Source: Mongoliibacter ruber
GTDB taxonomy: Bacteria > Bacteroidota > Bacteroidia > Cytophagales > Cyclobacteriaceae
DNA length: 64,000 bases
Assembly (NCBI RefSeq): GCF_003003005.1
Contig: NZ_PVTR01000001.1
Span: forward strand, 331,108 to 395,107
Direction: 5' to 3'
Shown: positions 19,390-28,061 of the stretch, piece by piece
Numbering within the stretch: position 1 is the stretch's first letter
How the letters are laid out: each line of letters starts with the position of its first letter
Translations under genes and position numbers: made by a program
Notes under the pieces: generated by a model
Seen by the model: only the letters and a program-made list of their open reading frames with translations
The model's database searches: none
What the model was told of the DNA's origin: nothing

Positions 19390-20934
19390 ATGAAAATTAA
19401 AAACCAATATGTAATTCTGTTTTTCTTTTTGCTTGGCTGTGAGAAAAAAGAAGAACCATCTTTAAATGAAGGTCAAGTAAGGTTGAGTGCCATAGAACTG
19501 CAGGTATACAACCAGGGTAACCCTAATGCAAAATTGAGTTCTGGCTCAACTTGGACCCATGTATTTGATTCAGAGGCGAAAATCATCTTTACAAGCCAAC
19601 AGACAGGTGAAAAGTATGAGCTTATTTATAACCCAAATAATTTTGGAAACAGTTCCTTGAGTCTACCTTACGCAGATTACACCTATAGCACAGTAGTGAC
19701 AGGGAGTAATTATGAGGATTATTTACCCTACACAGCTGAAGGTGAATTCAGGCTAAATAGTCCATCAATACAGATTAAATTGGAAGCTGAAACGGAATAT
19801 GGTTTGGTAACTGTGGAAAACAAAAATCTTGAAACTCCACCAGTGTTGGTAGATGCGGGAAACATTGAAATGCCACTTTTAGGCAATCACTATTATAAAT
19901 ATGCGATTTCAGGCAAGGAACCTGTTCTGGAAATAGTTGAAAGCATCTTTCAAAATACCATCAGAAGGACCATTACTGTAGAAGCATACAAACATTACAA
20001 CTACAGGGTTGTCATTTCTAGCGGTTCGGGAGAAGTCATTAATCTACAAATGAGAGATTTCGAATTAATCGAAGAAGATCTGTTGGTAAATATTGAAACA
20101 GTACCTACATCACAATTGCCTCAGTTTGTCACCAACCTCGTCTCCGAGTTAAGAGAAAGTTCTGGATTGGCCTATTTCAACAACCAGCTTTGGACAATCA
20201 ATGATAGTGGGAATGAAAACATTATCTATCAAGTAGACGAGACCAATGGCACTACTTTAAAAAGGGTGAGGGTCAGCAATGCCCCCAATGTAGATTGGGA
20301 AAGTTTGGCTCAAAATGATCAATACTTGTATATTGGAGACTTCGGTAACAATTCAGGAAATAGAAAAGACCTGACAGTTTATAGAGTAGAAAAATCCAAA
20401 ATCATAAGTCAAACTGATGTTGAAGCTGATAAAATCACTTTCAATTATCCTGATCAGGTTGACTTTACACCAGCATTGAACAATAACAACTTTGATTGCG
20501 AAGCATTTTTTTTTGCAAATGGAAAACTCCATCTATTCAGCAAAAATTGGCTTGATAACAAAACCAAATACTATACGCTACCTAGTTCGCCTGGGGATTA
20601 TGAAGCCGAATTCATTACTGAATTTGACAGTCAAGGTCTAATCACAGGAGCAGATATAAATCCTACAACTGGAGACATTGTAATGATTGGGTACACCAAT
20701 CAGGGTTTTTCAACACAATGTTTTATTTGGCTTTTTTCAGGATACTCCTCATTTGATATATTCGAAGGCAAAAAAAACAGGATAGTTCTTGGGAGTCCAG
20801 CTGTCTTGGGACAAACAGAGGCAATTTTTTTAAAAGCTGATAATACCGGTTGGTTGTCTTCAGAAGAGATCTCAGCAGGAGGTTTTACAGTACCACCTAA
20901 ACTTTTTTCTTTTGATTACAGCTCTTTTTTTTAA
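19390..20934 (+). CDS. Lipoprotein with C-terminal beta-propeller-like domain
   Basis: A 514-residue predicted lipoprotein. The ATG at 19390 gives a signal peptide ending in the lipobox FLLGC. Residues about 20-230 are beta-rich with no recognised domain. Residues about 240-514 resemble SdiA-regulated/NHL-type propellers (SSGLAYFNNQLWTINDSGNE; LYIGDFGNNSGNRKDL). It is probably a surface or periplasmic ligand-binding protein of unknown function. It ends convergently with the PAS gene, the two stop codons sharing the palindrome TTAA at 20931-20934. Confidence 0.7.
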   Translation: MKIKNQYVILFFFLLGCEKKEEPSLNEGQVRLSAIELQVYNQGNPNAKLSSGSTWTHVFDSEAKIIFTSQQTGEKYELIYNPNNFGNSSLSLPYADYTYSTVVTGSNYEDYLPYTAEGEFRLNSPSIQIKLEAETEYGLVTVENKNLETPPVLVDAGNIEMPLLGNHYYKYAISGKEPVLEIVESIFQNTIRRTITVEAYKHYNYRVVISSGSGEVINLQMRDFELIEEDLLVNIETVPTSQLPQFVTNLVSELRESSGLAYFNNQLWTINDSGNENIIYQVDETNGTTLKRVRVSNAPNVDWESLAQNDQYLYIGDFGNNSGNRKDLTVYRVEKSKIISQTDVEADKITFNYPDQVDFTPALNNNNFDCEAFFFANGKLHLFSKNWLDNKTKYYTLPSSPGDYEAEFITEFDSQGLITGADINPTTGDIVMIGYTNQGFSTQCFIWLFSGYSSFDIFEGKKNRIVLGSPAVLGQTEAIFLKADNTGWLSSEEISAGGFTVPPKLFSFDYSSFF

Positions 20935-22247
20935 TCCAGGTCAGAAACTTTTTTTGAATTTTGGCGGATAATTTTGTCTAAGTCTTGTGCTAAAGGCTTT
21001 AAATATGAGATATACTTCTTGTTTTCTTTATCAAGCTGAGTATCATCAACCAGTTCTAACAATCCTAGAATTGATGATAACGGAGAACGTAAAACTGTAT
21101 TTTGATTATGTAAAATATCCCTCATTACCTTATTCTGTCCCTTTATTTTATTCAAAAAAGCTGTTTCATCATTGATATCTTTGCTGGCATATCCAAAGCC
21201 TACAATATTATCATGGTTGTCTATCAAAGGAAAAAACTTATGGGAGAATAAAACCTTGTCTTTTTTGCCTTTTTTAGAAATAGCAAGTTCAAAAGACTTG
21301 AATTTTCCGCTCAATATAGATTCAACCTCTTTGAGGAAAACATCATCAAGACCTTCAAATAGGTAATTGATAAATTTATCTCCATCCTGCAAATTTTTAT
21401 TGAAATATTGCTTTACTAATTTTTCAGCCGCTGAATTATATCCAACTAATCTTAGGTCTTTACCTACTAAAAAAATATTTTCTTCTGCATTTTCCAAGAC
21501 CGATTGTAAGGTAAATTGAAGCTGTTGGATCTCGTCAGACAAATTTTGAATCTGAGAAATATCCTTGAAAATGACATCTAATCCTGATTTTCTGGGTAGA
21601 ATATACATCTTGTACCACCTGCCATTGAGGCTGTTGAAATCCTCAAAAACACGCATGGTTTTGCTTTCTTTTGCTTTCTTAAATTCTAAAGCATACCTGT
21701 AAATGTCTTTTTCAGGATAAATCTGCCAAATGGTATTGCCTATCAGATTTTCCTTTTTCAATTCAAAAAACTTTTCAGCGAGCTCATTGGCATTTTTAAT
21801 CTGCCAATTATGGTTCAATTCAAAATAAATATCAGTGGCAGGATTTACCTCTTTTGGAAAAGTATAATCAGTCTGGGATGTACTTACCACCACTTGCTTT
21901 GGATAACCTACACCCAAAATACCTGAAAAGTCTCCTTCTGAATTCACAAGAGCTGTAAACTCCCATTTAGCAGGTTGTCCATTATGGTTCAATTCTACTG
22001 TTGCTCCTTGGTTAGGCTTTCCTGTCACATCAATCAAAAAAGAGTGAAGGTCAAATTCTTGGTTTTCTTTTATGCATTCAGAAAAATTCACCTCGCAAGT
22101 TGACAGACATTTTGAACCGATTAATTTTTGAAACTTATCATTAGCAAACCAAATCTGTCCTTCGATATCAATTACACATACATAAATCAAATCAGATTGC
22201 TTAAAATATGGGGGAATCATTGACTCAATTTCTGTAACCTTCAACAT
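20931..22247 (-). CDS. Multi-PAS protein with degenerate HisKA helix and no kinase domain
   Basis: A 438-residue cytosolic protein with three PAS-like units (about 18-120, 135-240, 250-365). These are followed by a helix (about 370-435) resembling the dimerisation/phosphoacceptor domain of histidine kinases: HNQNTVLRSPLSSILGLLEL. In real kinases the core reads H-x-x-R-x-P-L; here the phosphoacceptor position is Thr384 and the only nearby histidine is His380, one turn earlier. The protein stops there, with no ATP-binding domain downstream. The reading frame is clean, so it looks like a functional sensor or kinase modulator rather than a recent truncation. Partner unknown. Confidence 0.75.
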   Translation of the reverse strand: MLKVTEIESMIPPYFKQSDLIYVCVIDIEGQIWFANDKFQKLIGSKCLSTCEVNFSECIKENQEFDLHSFLIDVTGKPNQGATVELNHNGQPAKWEFTALVNSEGDFSGILGVGYPKQVVVSTSQTDYTFPKEVNPATDIYFELNHNWQIKNANELAEKFFELKKENLIGNTIWQIYPEKDIYRYALEFKKAKESKTMRVFEDFNSLNGRWYKMYILPRKSGLDVIFKDISQIQNLSDEIQQLQFTLQSVLENAEENIFLVGKDLRLVGYNSAAEKLVKQYFNKNLQDGDKFINYLFEGLDDVFLKEVESILSGKFKSFELAISKKGKKDKVLFSHKFFPLIDNHDNIVGFGYASKDINDETAFLNKIKGQNKVMRDILHNQNTVLRSPLSSILGLLELVDDTQLDKENKKYISYLKPLAQDLDKIIRQNSKKVSDLD

Positions 22248-22614
22248 ATCATCATTATTAATGTGGACTCAAACTTAAGGCATAAAATGCTTTAAAGAAG
22301 TTATAAAGTTAAGGATAGGAATATTTAAAATAAAGTATTGATCAACTAATAATTATAAAATTTTATTCTTTTTATAAATAATAAGTAAGATAAAATTTTG
22401 CCTATATATTTTTAAACTTCAAACTAAAATAAATGGATTTCATAAATAAATCAACTAATAAATCAATTGAATTTTTTATTGGGTTTTGGTTTAAAATAAG
22501 ACAACAAGTACCTGTTTGTCCCAAATTTTTCAGAAATACCAGATGATCTTAAAAAATTAGAAGTCAGAGCTCAAGGGTTTCTAAATTAAAAATTATGAAC
22601 TTTAAAGTGAAAAA
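22248..22614. other. AT-rich intergenic region
   Basis: 367 bp of very AT-rich sequence between the PAS gene and the small conserved gene. I see no convincing reading frame, hairpin or RNA; it presumably carries the promoter of the PAS gene. Confidence 0.5.
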
Positions 22615-22896
22615 TTACTTGACTAAAGTTTGGTCAGAATTAAAGCTTGATTCATCAAAAACTTTTTCAAAATCAGTATAATCGATTTCTTTTATCATCA
22701 TAATTAGAATATGTGCCAATTCCTGCTTGCATAAGTTGACAGAAAAATTAAACTTATCGTAACTCAGCAATGAAATTCTTTTTTCATCAAAAATTCTCTG
22801 AAGAGCTTCTTTTTTTCGTGCTTTGATAACTAACTTATCAGGATCTTCTTCTTGGATGCCAATTGAAAAGACTCCATATATTGATGATACTAGCAT
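22615..22896 (-). CDS. Small conserved protein of the 'GFFSIV...RAR' type, unknown function
   Basis: A 93-residue protein starting MLVSSIYGVFSIGIQEED and continuing DKLVIKARKKEALQRIF. This resembles a widespread family of small bacterial proteins with a W/L-x-T/S-x-x-G-F/Y-F-S-I-V start and a (V/I)RAR motif. No function is known to me. The remainder (LAHILIMMIKEIDYTDF) is plausible for a compact fold. It is flanked by AT-rich spacers and is not obviously in an operon. Confidence 0.55.
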   Translation of the reverse strand: MLVSSIYGVFSIGIQEEDPDKLVIKARKKEALQRIFDEKRISLLSYDKFNFSVNLCKQELAHILIMMIKEIDYTDFEKVFDESSFNSDQTLVK

Positions 22897-23259
22897 AATA
22901 TTAGCGTAATTCTGATTAAATCATTTAAAAATAAATTCGAATAAGTCAAAATTGACTAGTCAAAAGTATCACTATTGAATTTTAAAAAAAATACCCTGTA
23001 CAGGGTATTTTTTAATTTTAAATTCCTGAATATTTCAAGGAATGAAGGCATTTCTGATGATGATGTATCAAGATGGATGTTATTGAAGAAAATAATTGAA
23101 ATAATTTTCAAAATTTTATTCTTGATAGACAAGACGTTAAAGCCTCAATACTTCAAAAGCCAAAAAATGCCTACGAAAATGAAGAATACATTTTGCTTAA
23201 TTGTTTATTAATCATTTATATTTGCAGGGAATTCAGACATGATATAAGTCTGAACATAC
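22897..23259. other. AT-rich intergenic region with a perfect palindrome
   Basis: 363 bp between the small conserved gene and tRNA-Ser. It holds the 28-bp palindrome listed separately; otherwise I see only AT-rich sequence. A 78-codon plus-strand reading frame here has a Phe/Lys/Ile-heavy composition typical of chance. Confidence 0.5.
22986..23013. repeat. 28-bp perfect palindrome, possible bidirectional terminator
   Basis: AAAAAATACCCTGT and its exact reverse complement meet without spacer, giving a stem ending in six T. It lies 90 bp upstream of the small gene, where no co-directional gene obviously needs a terminator, so an operator role is also possible. Confidence 0.6.
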
Positions 23260-23348
23260 AGAGAGTTGGGTGAGTGGCTTAAACCAGCAGTTTGCTAAAC
23301 TGTCGTACGCGTAATAGTGTACCGGGGGTTCGAATCCCCCACTCTCTG
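23260..23348 (+). tRNA. tRNA-Ser (anticodon GCT)
   Basis: An 89-nt cloverleaf. Acceptor stem AGAGAGT pairs with ACTCTCT and the discriminator base is G, as expected for serine. The D arm GGTGAGTGGCTTAAACC, anticodon loop TTTGCTAA with GCT at 23294-23296, a long variable arm (GTACGC...GTGTAC) typical of class II tRNAs and the T arm GGGGGTTCGAATCCCCC are all visible. CCA is not encoded. It reads AGC/AGU codons. Mobile-element debris follows directly downstream. Confidence 0.95.
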
Positions 23349-23485
23349 CTTTTTTAGTTTCAAATCTTTCAAAACCTCCCAAAATCAAGGAAATATCTGA
23401 TTTTAACTAAAAGAAATAAGCTTAAAAAACGACCTATAAAGCCTTTTAAGAGCGATTTTCTAAAGTTATTCACAAATTTCATCAT

Positions 23486-23518
23486 AAAAAGCCTGTATTT
23501 CACCAATACAGGCTTTTT
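23486..23518 (+). terminator. Hairpin terminator downstream of tRNA-Ser
   Basis: AAAAAGCCTGTATT and AATACAGGCTTTTT form a perfect 14-bp stem around TCACC, ending in five T. Its 3' arm and loop belong to the 50-bp sequence repeated at 45.4 kb. Confidence 0.75.
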
Positions 23519-23544
23519 GCGTTTTGGTGCCAAAATCACCAAAA
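23495..23544 (+). repeat. 50-bp direct repeat, left copy
   Basis: Fifty bases from GTATTTCACC to ATCACCAAAA are identical to 45374-45423; similarity continues with mismatches for about 15 bp (e.g. AAGAnTAATC). The repeat contains its own small inverted repeat TTTTGGTG/CACCAAAA. It lies 146 bp after tRNA-Ser. Confidence 0.9.
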
Positions 23545-23670
23545 ATTACAAGACTAATCAAAAAAGATTACCTCGAAGCGGTGAGTCATTTTTACAATTG
23601 AAAATGAGTCACCGAATTAGCTATAAAATACTGATTCTCAGTATGTTTTAAAGATGAACATCTTACCGAA

Positions 23671-23834
23671 ATGCAAAAGGGAAGACAAGCTGTATTCCTG
23701 CCAGAATTACCGTTGACGGTCAACGAACTGAAATTTTCAATAAACACAATGAAGAAATAGAAGCTTTAGTTGTTAAAGAGTATGCATCTGCGACATTGGA
23801 AAGGTATAGAGTAAAGTATCGAAATTATAATTGA
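23671..23834 (+). pseudogene. Tyrosine recombinase (integrase) remnant
   Basis: A broken Bacteroidota-type phage/ICE integrase. An ATG at 23671 opens MQKGRQAVFL. A shift in frame then gives RITVDGQRTEI, the family's N-terminal arm-binding motif ('ARITVDGKR.EI'). An internal deletion joins this directly to NKHNEEIEALV, EYASATLERY and a stop near 23834, which match the start of the SAM-like core-binding domain. The catalytic domain is absent. It is non-functional, but its position 320 bp after tRNA-Ser suggests an element once integrated at this tRNA. Confidence 0.7.
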
Positions 23835-23855
23835 GCTTTTTCATCACCTTGACCC

Positions 23856-24080
23856 TCATGATTCCCTATGAGAAGGATTAGTATTCTTGTTAAAATCAGA
23901 TACACAAACCTTAAAATCCCTCAGGTAGATTTCTTTTAAAAGGAACTGATGCCCCTTAATTTGACAAGTCTCTCTTATAAATCCCTGAAGCGTCTGAAAA
24001 GCCGCATCGGTTAAAGTTTGGGTGCAGGTGATTTCTTTACCGTCAACTTTCCTTTCGAGTTTGATCACATATTCTTTCAT
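23856..24080 (-). CDS. Small hypothetical protein in mobile-element debris
   Basis: A 74-residue reading frame (MKEYVIKLERKVDGKEITC...) with sensible amino-acid composition and an ATG at 24080. I do not recognise a family. It follows an even smaller frame by 18 bp and lies beside the integrase remnant, so it is likely accessory cargo. The local sequence is richer in G+C than the surrounding spacers. Confidence 0.4.
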   Translation of the reverse strand: MKEYVIKLERKVDGKEITCTQTLTDAAFQTLQGFIRETCQIKGHQFLLKEIYLRDFKVCVSDFNKNTNPSHRES

Positions 24081-24098
24081 GGCTATTTCGCAGACTTT

Positions 24099-24191
24099 TC
24101 ACTCCTTGCGCTGGAGCTTTTGTTTAGCCCCCGCAAAGGAGAAATCTGACACTGAATGCAAGGTGGAGCGGAATAAATCCTCCTCTGTCAC
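24099..24191 (-). CDS. Very short reading frame upstream of the 74-residue ORF
   Basis: A 30-codon frame from GTG at 24191 (TEEDLFRSTLHSVSDF...) ending 18 bp before the next ATG. It could be a short accessory gene or the C-terminal remnant of a larger decayed gene; stop codons lie just upstream in the same frame. Weak call. Confidence 0.25.
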   Translation of the reverse strand: MTEEDLFRSTLHSVSDFSFAGAKQKLQRKE

Positions 24192-24819
24192 CCCTTACTG
24201 TTTATGCCGTCTATCTTGAAACCCATCAGAAAAAGTCCTCAGACATGTGTGGCTGATTTACTCCTAATTTTGAAAAATGACAAGGCCAAAACTAAATTTA
24301 AAATTTTCGGATTTTAGATTTTGAAATGTTATTTGTCTAGGAAAAATAGTTTTGTGATTACTGTTTTCAAATTTTTCAATTAAAAGGTCTGATTGCAAAC
24401 GTTATTTTCACTAAAGTTTAGTCAAAACACAGCTATTTAATTTTTTTATTCTTCACTAAAGTATATTTACCAAATAAACATTTGCAAAAAATACATTAAC
24501 CCAATTTTCTGTTTGAATAAAAATAACGGATAATGTAGGGAAAAATTCAAGTCAGGCTTAGGCGATATTGGCAACTATAATGCATTGAATGCTGATTGAG
24601 GTAAAATGAAGATGTCAATCCTGAAATTGTTTAAGTCTAAAATTTTATCATCGATTTTCTTCCATAAAAAACTATTCAAAACCCAAAAATACTATGAAAT
24701 ATAAATTTGACAGCTCTTGAATACAGCCATTTAGGTTTATGAATAGTCATCAGAAAGGTATGCTTTCAGATGAAACCTTTAATTATTTACTTAAACTTTA
24801 AACCCTCTCGAATACCACT
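24192..24819. other. Intergenic region upstream of susC1
   Basis: 628 bp without a convincing gene. It contains the TGCAAACGTT site (24394-24403) and, about 60 bp after it, TATATTTA (24462-24469), a one-mismatch match to the TAnnTTTG -7 element. If that is the promoter, susC1 has a leader of about 340 nt. Very short frames (e.g. a 20-codon ATG frame near 24739) are probably chance. Confidence 0.5.
24394..24403 (+). promoter_or_regulatory. Candidate LacI-family operator A (upstream of susC1)
   Basis: TGCAAACGTT within GATTGCAAACGTTATTTTC. LacI-family operators are palindromes around a central CG, and AAACGTT fits. The same decamer precedes the GH30-like gene and susC2. Confidence 0.55.
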
Positions 24820-27800
24820 ATGAAAAGAATAATTACAACAATATTCGCAAGTATGCTGTTCCCGTTGCTTTTTGGTAGTTTCCTTTTTGCTGAAAATGAT
24901 ACTAATAAAAATAGCAGCCTTCAGTTCTCGGTTTCAGGAATAGTTGTTTCTGGTGAAGACAATGAACCAATGCCTGGAGTAAACATTACGGAAAAAGGCA
25001 CTTCAAATGGAACTGTTACAGATATTGATGGGCGTTTCTCATTGACTGTTGCAAACCAAAGCAGCGTTCTTGTTTTCTCATTTATAGGATTTGAAAAACA
25101 AGAAATCCAAGTTGGAACAAGAGCAACCATAAACGTTACATTAAACCCAGACCTCAGCCAGCTAAATGAAGTAGTTGTGGTGGGTTATGGTACAGTAAAC
25201 AGATCAGATTTAACAGGTTCAGTTTCTTCGATTTCAGAAAAGGATCTTCAGTTGGGAGTGAATGCTTCTTTAGATCAAATGATGCAAGGAAGGGCTCCTG
25301 GAGTTCAAGTGATTCAGGCTTCCTCTGCACCTGGAGGTGGAGTAGCTGTTAGGATCCGTGGTGGTAATTCAATAAGTGGAGGAAATGAGCCACTATATGT
25401 GATTGATGGGTTTCCTATATACAATAGTGGCAATGAAGTAAATCCTGGAGGTGGTCAATTCAATGAATTTAGAGTAGCACCTAATCCATTAGCATCAATC
25501 AATCCCAATGACATTGAGTCTATGGAAATTTTGAAAGATGCTTCAGCAACTGCAATTTATGGTTCCAGAGGCGCCAATGGTGTGGTAATCATTACTACAA
25601 AAAGAGGTAAAGCAGGCAAAGGTGAAGTCTCTTTTGATGTTTACCGAGGCATACAGACAGTTGACAGAAAAATAGATGTTTTAGATGCTCCCGGATTTAT
25701 GAGAGGGGTCAATGAATCTGCCGCTATACAAAACCGGGTACCCGCTGGAGAAAGCGTAGGATCTTGGCCATTTTCACAAGAGGAAATCAACAATCCGGAA
25801 TACAATACCAACTGGCAGGATGAAATATTTAGATCAGCACCTGTATCCAACTATCAGATAGGGTTCAACGGTGGCACAGAAAACATGGTTTATGCCATTT
25901 CTGCAAACTATTTCTCTCAGGATGGAGTCATCAGAGAATCCGGGTTTGATAGGTATTCAATGAGAGTCAACCTGGACGGAAAAGTAAACAACTGGTTGAA
26001 AATAGGTAATAGCCTGACTTTGAGTAGGTCAATCAACAATCAGATATTCGATGGCGGATCTGGTAATGCCAATGCCAGTGCAGTTCATGCTTCCCTTAAT
26101 TACCTTCCTATTTTACCCGTTTTCAATTCCCAAACAGGGCTATACTCCCAAAGAGCAGATGCCAACAGGGCGGGATTTTCTCCATTTGACAGAAGAAATC
26201 CCGTTCAATTGATCAATGAAACTACTGACAATACAATAGCAGACAGGGTTTTAGGAAATATTTTTGCTGATGCCACCATAGCTAAAGGTCTAACTTACAG
26301 GATACTTTTGGGAATTGATTCAGAAGCCCGAAGAAGAAATTTTTACTTCTCAAACAATTTAGATCCTTTGAACAGGGCATCCAACACTTCCATAGGTACA
26401 GTCAACGCATTTACTTGGTTAAATACCCATCAACTCAATTATGAAATGCAGGTAGGAAAGCATAGACTTAATCTGACTGGGGTCTATGAAATCCAAAGAA
26501 GGGCAGTCGATAGGACATTTATGGGAAGAAGCCAATTCGATAATAATGTCACTAAATTCTATTCGATCCAAGCTGGAAATGATGTCCCAGGTGTTAGTTC
26601 GGGAAGAAACGAATGGTCATTGGCTTCCTATATGTTACGTGCCAATTATGTCTTTAATAACAAATACCTGATGACAGTGACAGCCAGGGCTGATGGTTCT
26701 TCAAAATTCGGTTCTGACAATAGATGGGCATTTTTCCCTTCTGTAGCTTTTGCTTGGAGGGCAAGTGAAGAACAGTTCATACAAAATCTTAATGTATTTA
26801 GTGACCTGAAGGTCAGGGCTTCAGCCGGGCAGATAGGCAATCAGGAAATAGGTTCCTACAATTCCCTACCCAATTTTGCTCTTCAGAAATACAGTTTTGG
26901 AGGAGTACCTGTCAATGCCTATTCTATGACAAGACTGGCCAACCCTGGCCTTAGATGGGAAACAACCACACAGGCTGACCTGGGAGCAGATATGGGGTTT
27001 TTCAATGACCGTGTCACTTTCTCAGTAGATCTATACTACAAAAGGACAACTGACCTTCTTATGAATTTTGAGATCCCTATAGAGTCAGGTTTTGGGTCGG
27101 TGCTTGGCAACATTGGTAGCGTAGAGAATAAAGGTCTAGAGCTAGCCTTAGGTGGTCACATTGTCAATTCAAGGAGAATAAAATGGTATTCTGACATTAA
27201 TTACTCCATAAATAGAAATATGGTTTTAGATCTTGGCGGCACAGAGCAGATCCGGGGACCTAGAATAAGCTATGATTATGGTTCTGCTTTTGCGTCAGGT
27301 TCTTATGTCAGGGTTGGACAGCCTTTGGGTGTATTCTGGGGCGCCATATATGATGGTGTATATCAAAATCAGGAACAGATCGATGCACACGGAGTCACTT
27401 ACAATAATGGAATAGTCCCTACCATTGGGTCTGGCAGATACCGTGACGTAGCCGGACCACCGGATGAAAACGGTAACCTTACAGGACCTGACGGAATAGT
27501 AGATCAGAATGACCTGACTGTCATCGGCGATCCAAATCCGGATTTTATATTTGGCTGGACCAACAGAATTTCTATCGGTAACTTTGAACTTACCACTTTA
27601 CTTCAAGGAGTAATCGGAGGTGATGTTTTAAATGTCAACAAAAGAGATCTTTACGGTGATGCGGTTGCTTTCAATCTTTCAACCGACAGGCTGGAAAATG
27701 CTTGGAGAGAATCCAACCCCAATGCCATTTATCCTATGCTCCATCCAACTATTGGTCTTGTAAACAATACTCCTGGAGGTGGTATAAGCTCCATATTTGT

Positions 27801-28044
27801 TGAGGATGGATCATTTGTAAGACTTAGAAACATCATGCTTGCCTATAACCTACCGGTCACGAGTAAGATTTTTAAAGGTGGACAAGTCTATGTAAGTGGA
27901 CAAAACATCCTGACTTTCACAAGATACTCAGGATTTAACCCTGAAGTAAACCAGGCAGGGCAAAACAACATCAATCAAGGGATTGACTTTGGCTCCTACC
28001 CTATGGCTAGGACTTACATGATTGGTATGAATCTAAGATTTTAA
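24820..28044 (+). CDS. SusC/RagA-family TonB-dependent outer-membrane transporter (susC1)
   Basis: A 1074-residue outer-membrane oligosaccharide importer. After a signal peptide (to about residue 24) comes a carboxypeptidase-regulatory-like domain (about 37-115; GVNITEKGTSNGTVTDIDG). Next is the SusC motif (EVVVVGYGTVNRSDLTGSVS), a plug domain (to about 250; LKDASATAIYGSRGANGVV) and a 22-strand barrel ending in the aromatic MIGMNLRF. The susD1 gene starts 17 bp after its stop, and the two proteins should form the usual pedal-bin complex. A candidate LacI operator lies upstream. The substrate is unknown. Confidence 0.95.
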   Translation: MKRIITTIFASMLFPLLFGSFLFAENDTNKNSSLQFSVSGIVVSGEDNEPMPGVNITEKGTSNGTVTDIDGRFSLTVANQSSVLVFSFIGFEKQEIQVGTRATINVTLNPDLSQLNEVVVVGYGTVNRSDLTGSVSSISEKDLQLGVNASLDQMMQGRAPGVQVIQASSAPGGGVAVRIRGGNSISGGNEPLYVIDGFPIYNSGNEVNPGGGQFNEFRVAPNPLASINPNDIESMEILKDASATAIYGSRGANGVVIITTKRGKAGKGEVSFDVYRGIQTVDRKIDVLDAPGFMRGVNESAAIQNRVPAGESVGSWPFSQEEINNPEYNTNWQDEIFRSAPVSNYQIGFNGGTENMVYAISANYFSQDGVIRESGFDRYSMRVNLDGKVNNWLKIGNSLTLSRSINNQIFDGGSGNANASAVHASLNYLPILPVFNSQTGLYSQRADANRAGFSPFDRRNPVQLINETTDNTIADRVLGNIFADATIAKGLTYRILLGIDSEARRRNFYFSNNLDPLNRASNTSIGTVNAFTWLNTHQLNYEMQVGKHRLNLTGVYEIQRRAVDRTFMGRSQFDNNVTKFYSIQAGNDVPGVSSGRNEWSLASYMLRANYVFNNKYLMTVTARADGSSKFGSDNRWAFFPSVAFAWRASEEQFIQNLNVFSDLKVRASAGQIGNQEIGSYNSLPNFALQKYSFGGVPVNAYSMTRLANPGLRWETTTQADLGADMGFFNDRVTFSVDLYYKRTTDLLMNFEIPIESGFGSVLGNIGSVENKGLELALGGHIVNSRRIKWYSDINYSINRNMVLDLGGTEQIRGPRISYDYGSAFASGSYVRVGQPLGVFWGAIYDGVYQNQEQIDAHGVTYNNGIVPTIGSGRYRDVAGPPDENGNLTGPDGIVDQNDLTVIGDPNPDFIFGWTNRISIGNFELTTLLQGVIGGDVLNVNKRDLYGDAVAFNLSTDRLENAWRESNPNAIYPMLHPTIGLVNNTPGGGISSIFVEDGSFVRLRNIMLAYNLPVTSKIFKGGQVYVSGQNILTFTRYSGFNPEVNQAGQNNINQGIDFGSYPMARTYMIGMNLRF

Positions 28045-28061
28045 TTTAAAAAGTTGAAGCC

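Noticed and set aside
22975-23211. 78-codon plus-strand reading frame
   Set aside because: AT-rich, Phe/Lys/Ile-heavy composition and overlap with the 28-bp palindrome; no recognisable motif.
23466-23560. Reading the left 50-bp repeat as the C-terminus of a protein (minus-strand frame GDFGTKTQKACIGEI, open in both copies)
   Set aside because: Differences between the two copies just outside the identity change amino acids freely, and the left copy is explained as a terminator arm; coding origin remains unproven.
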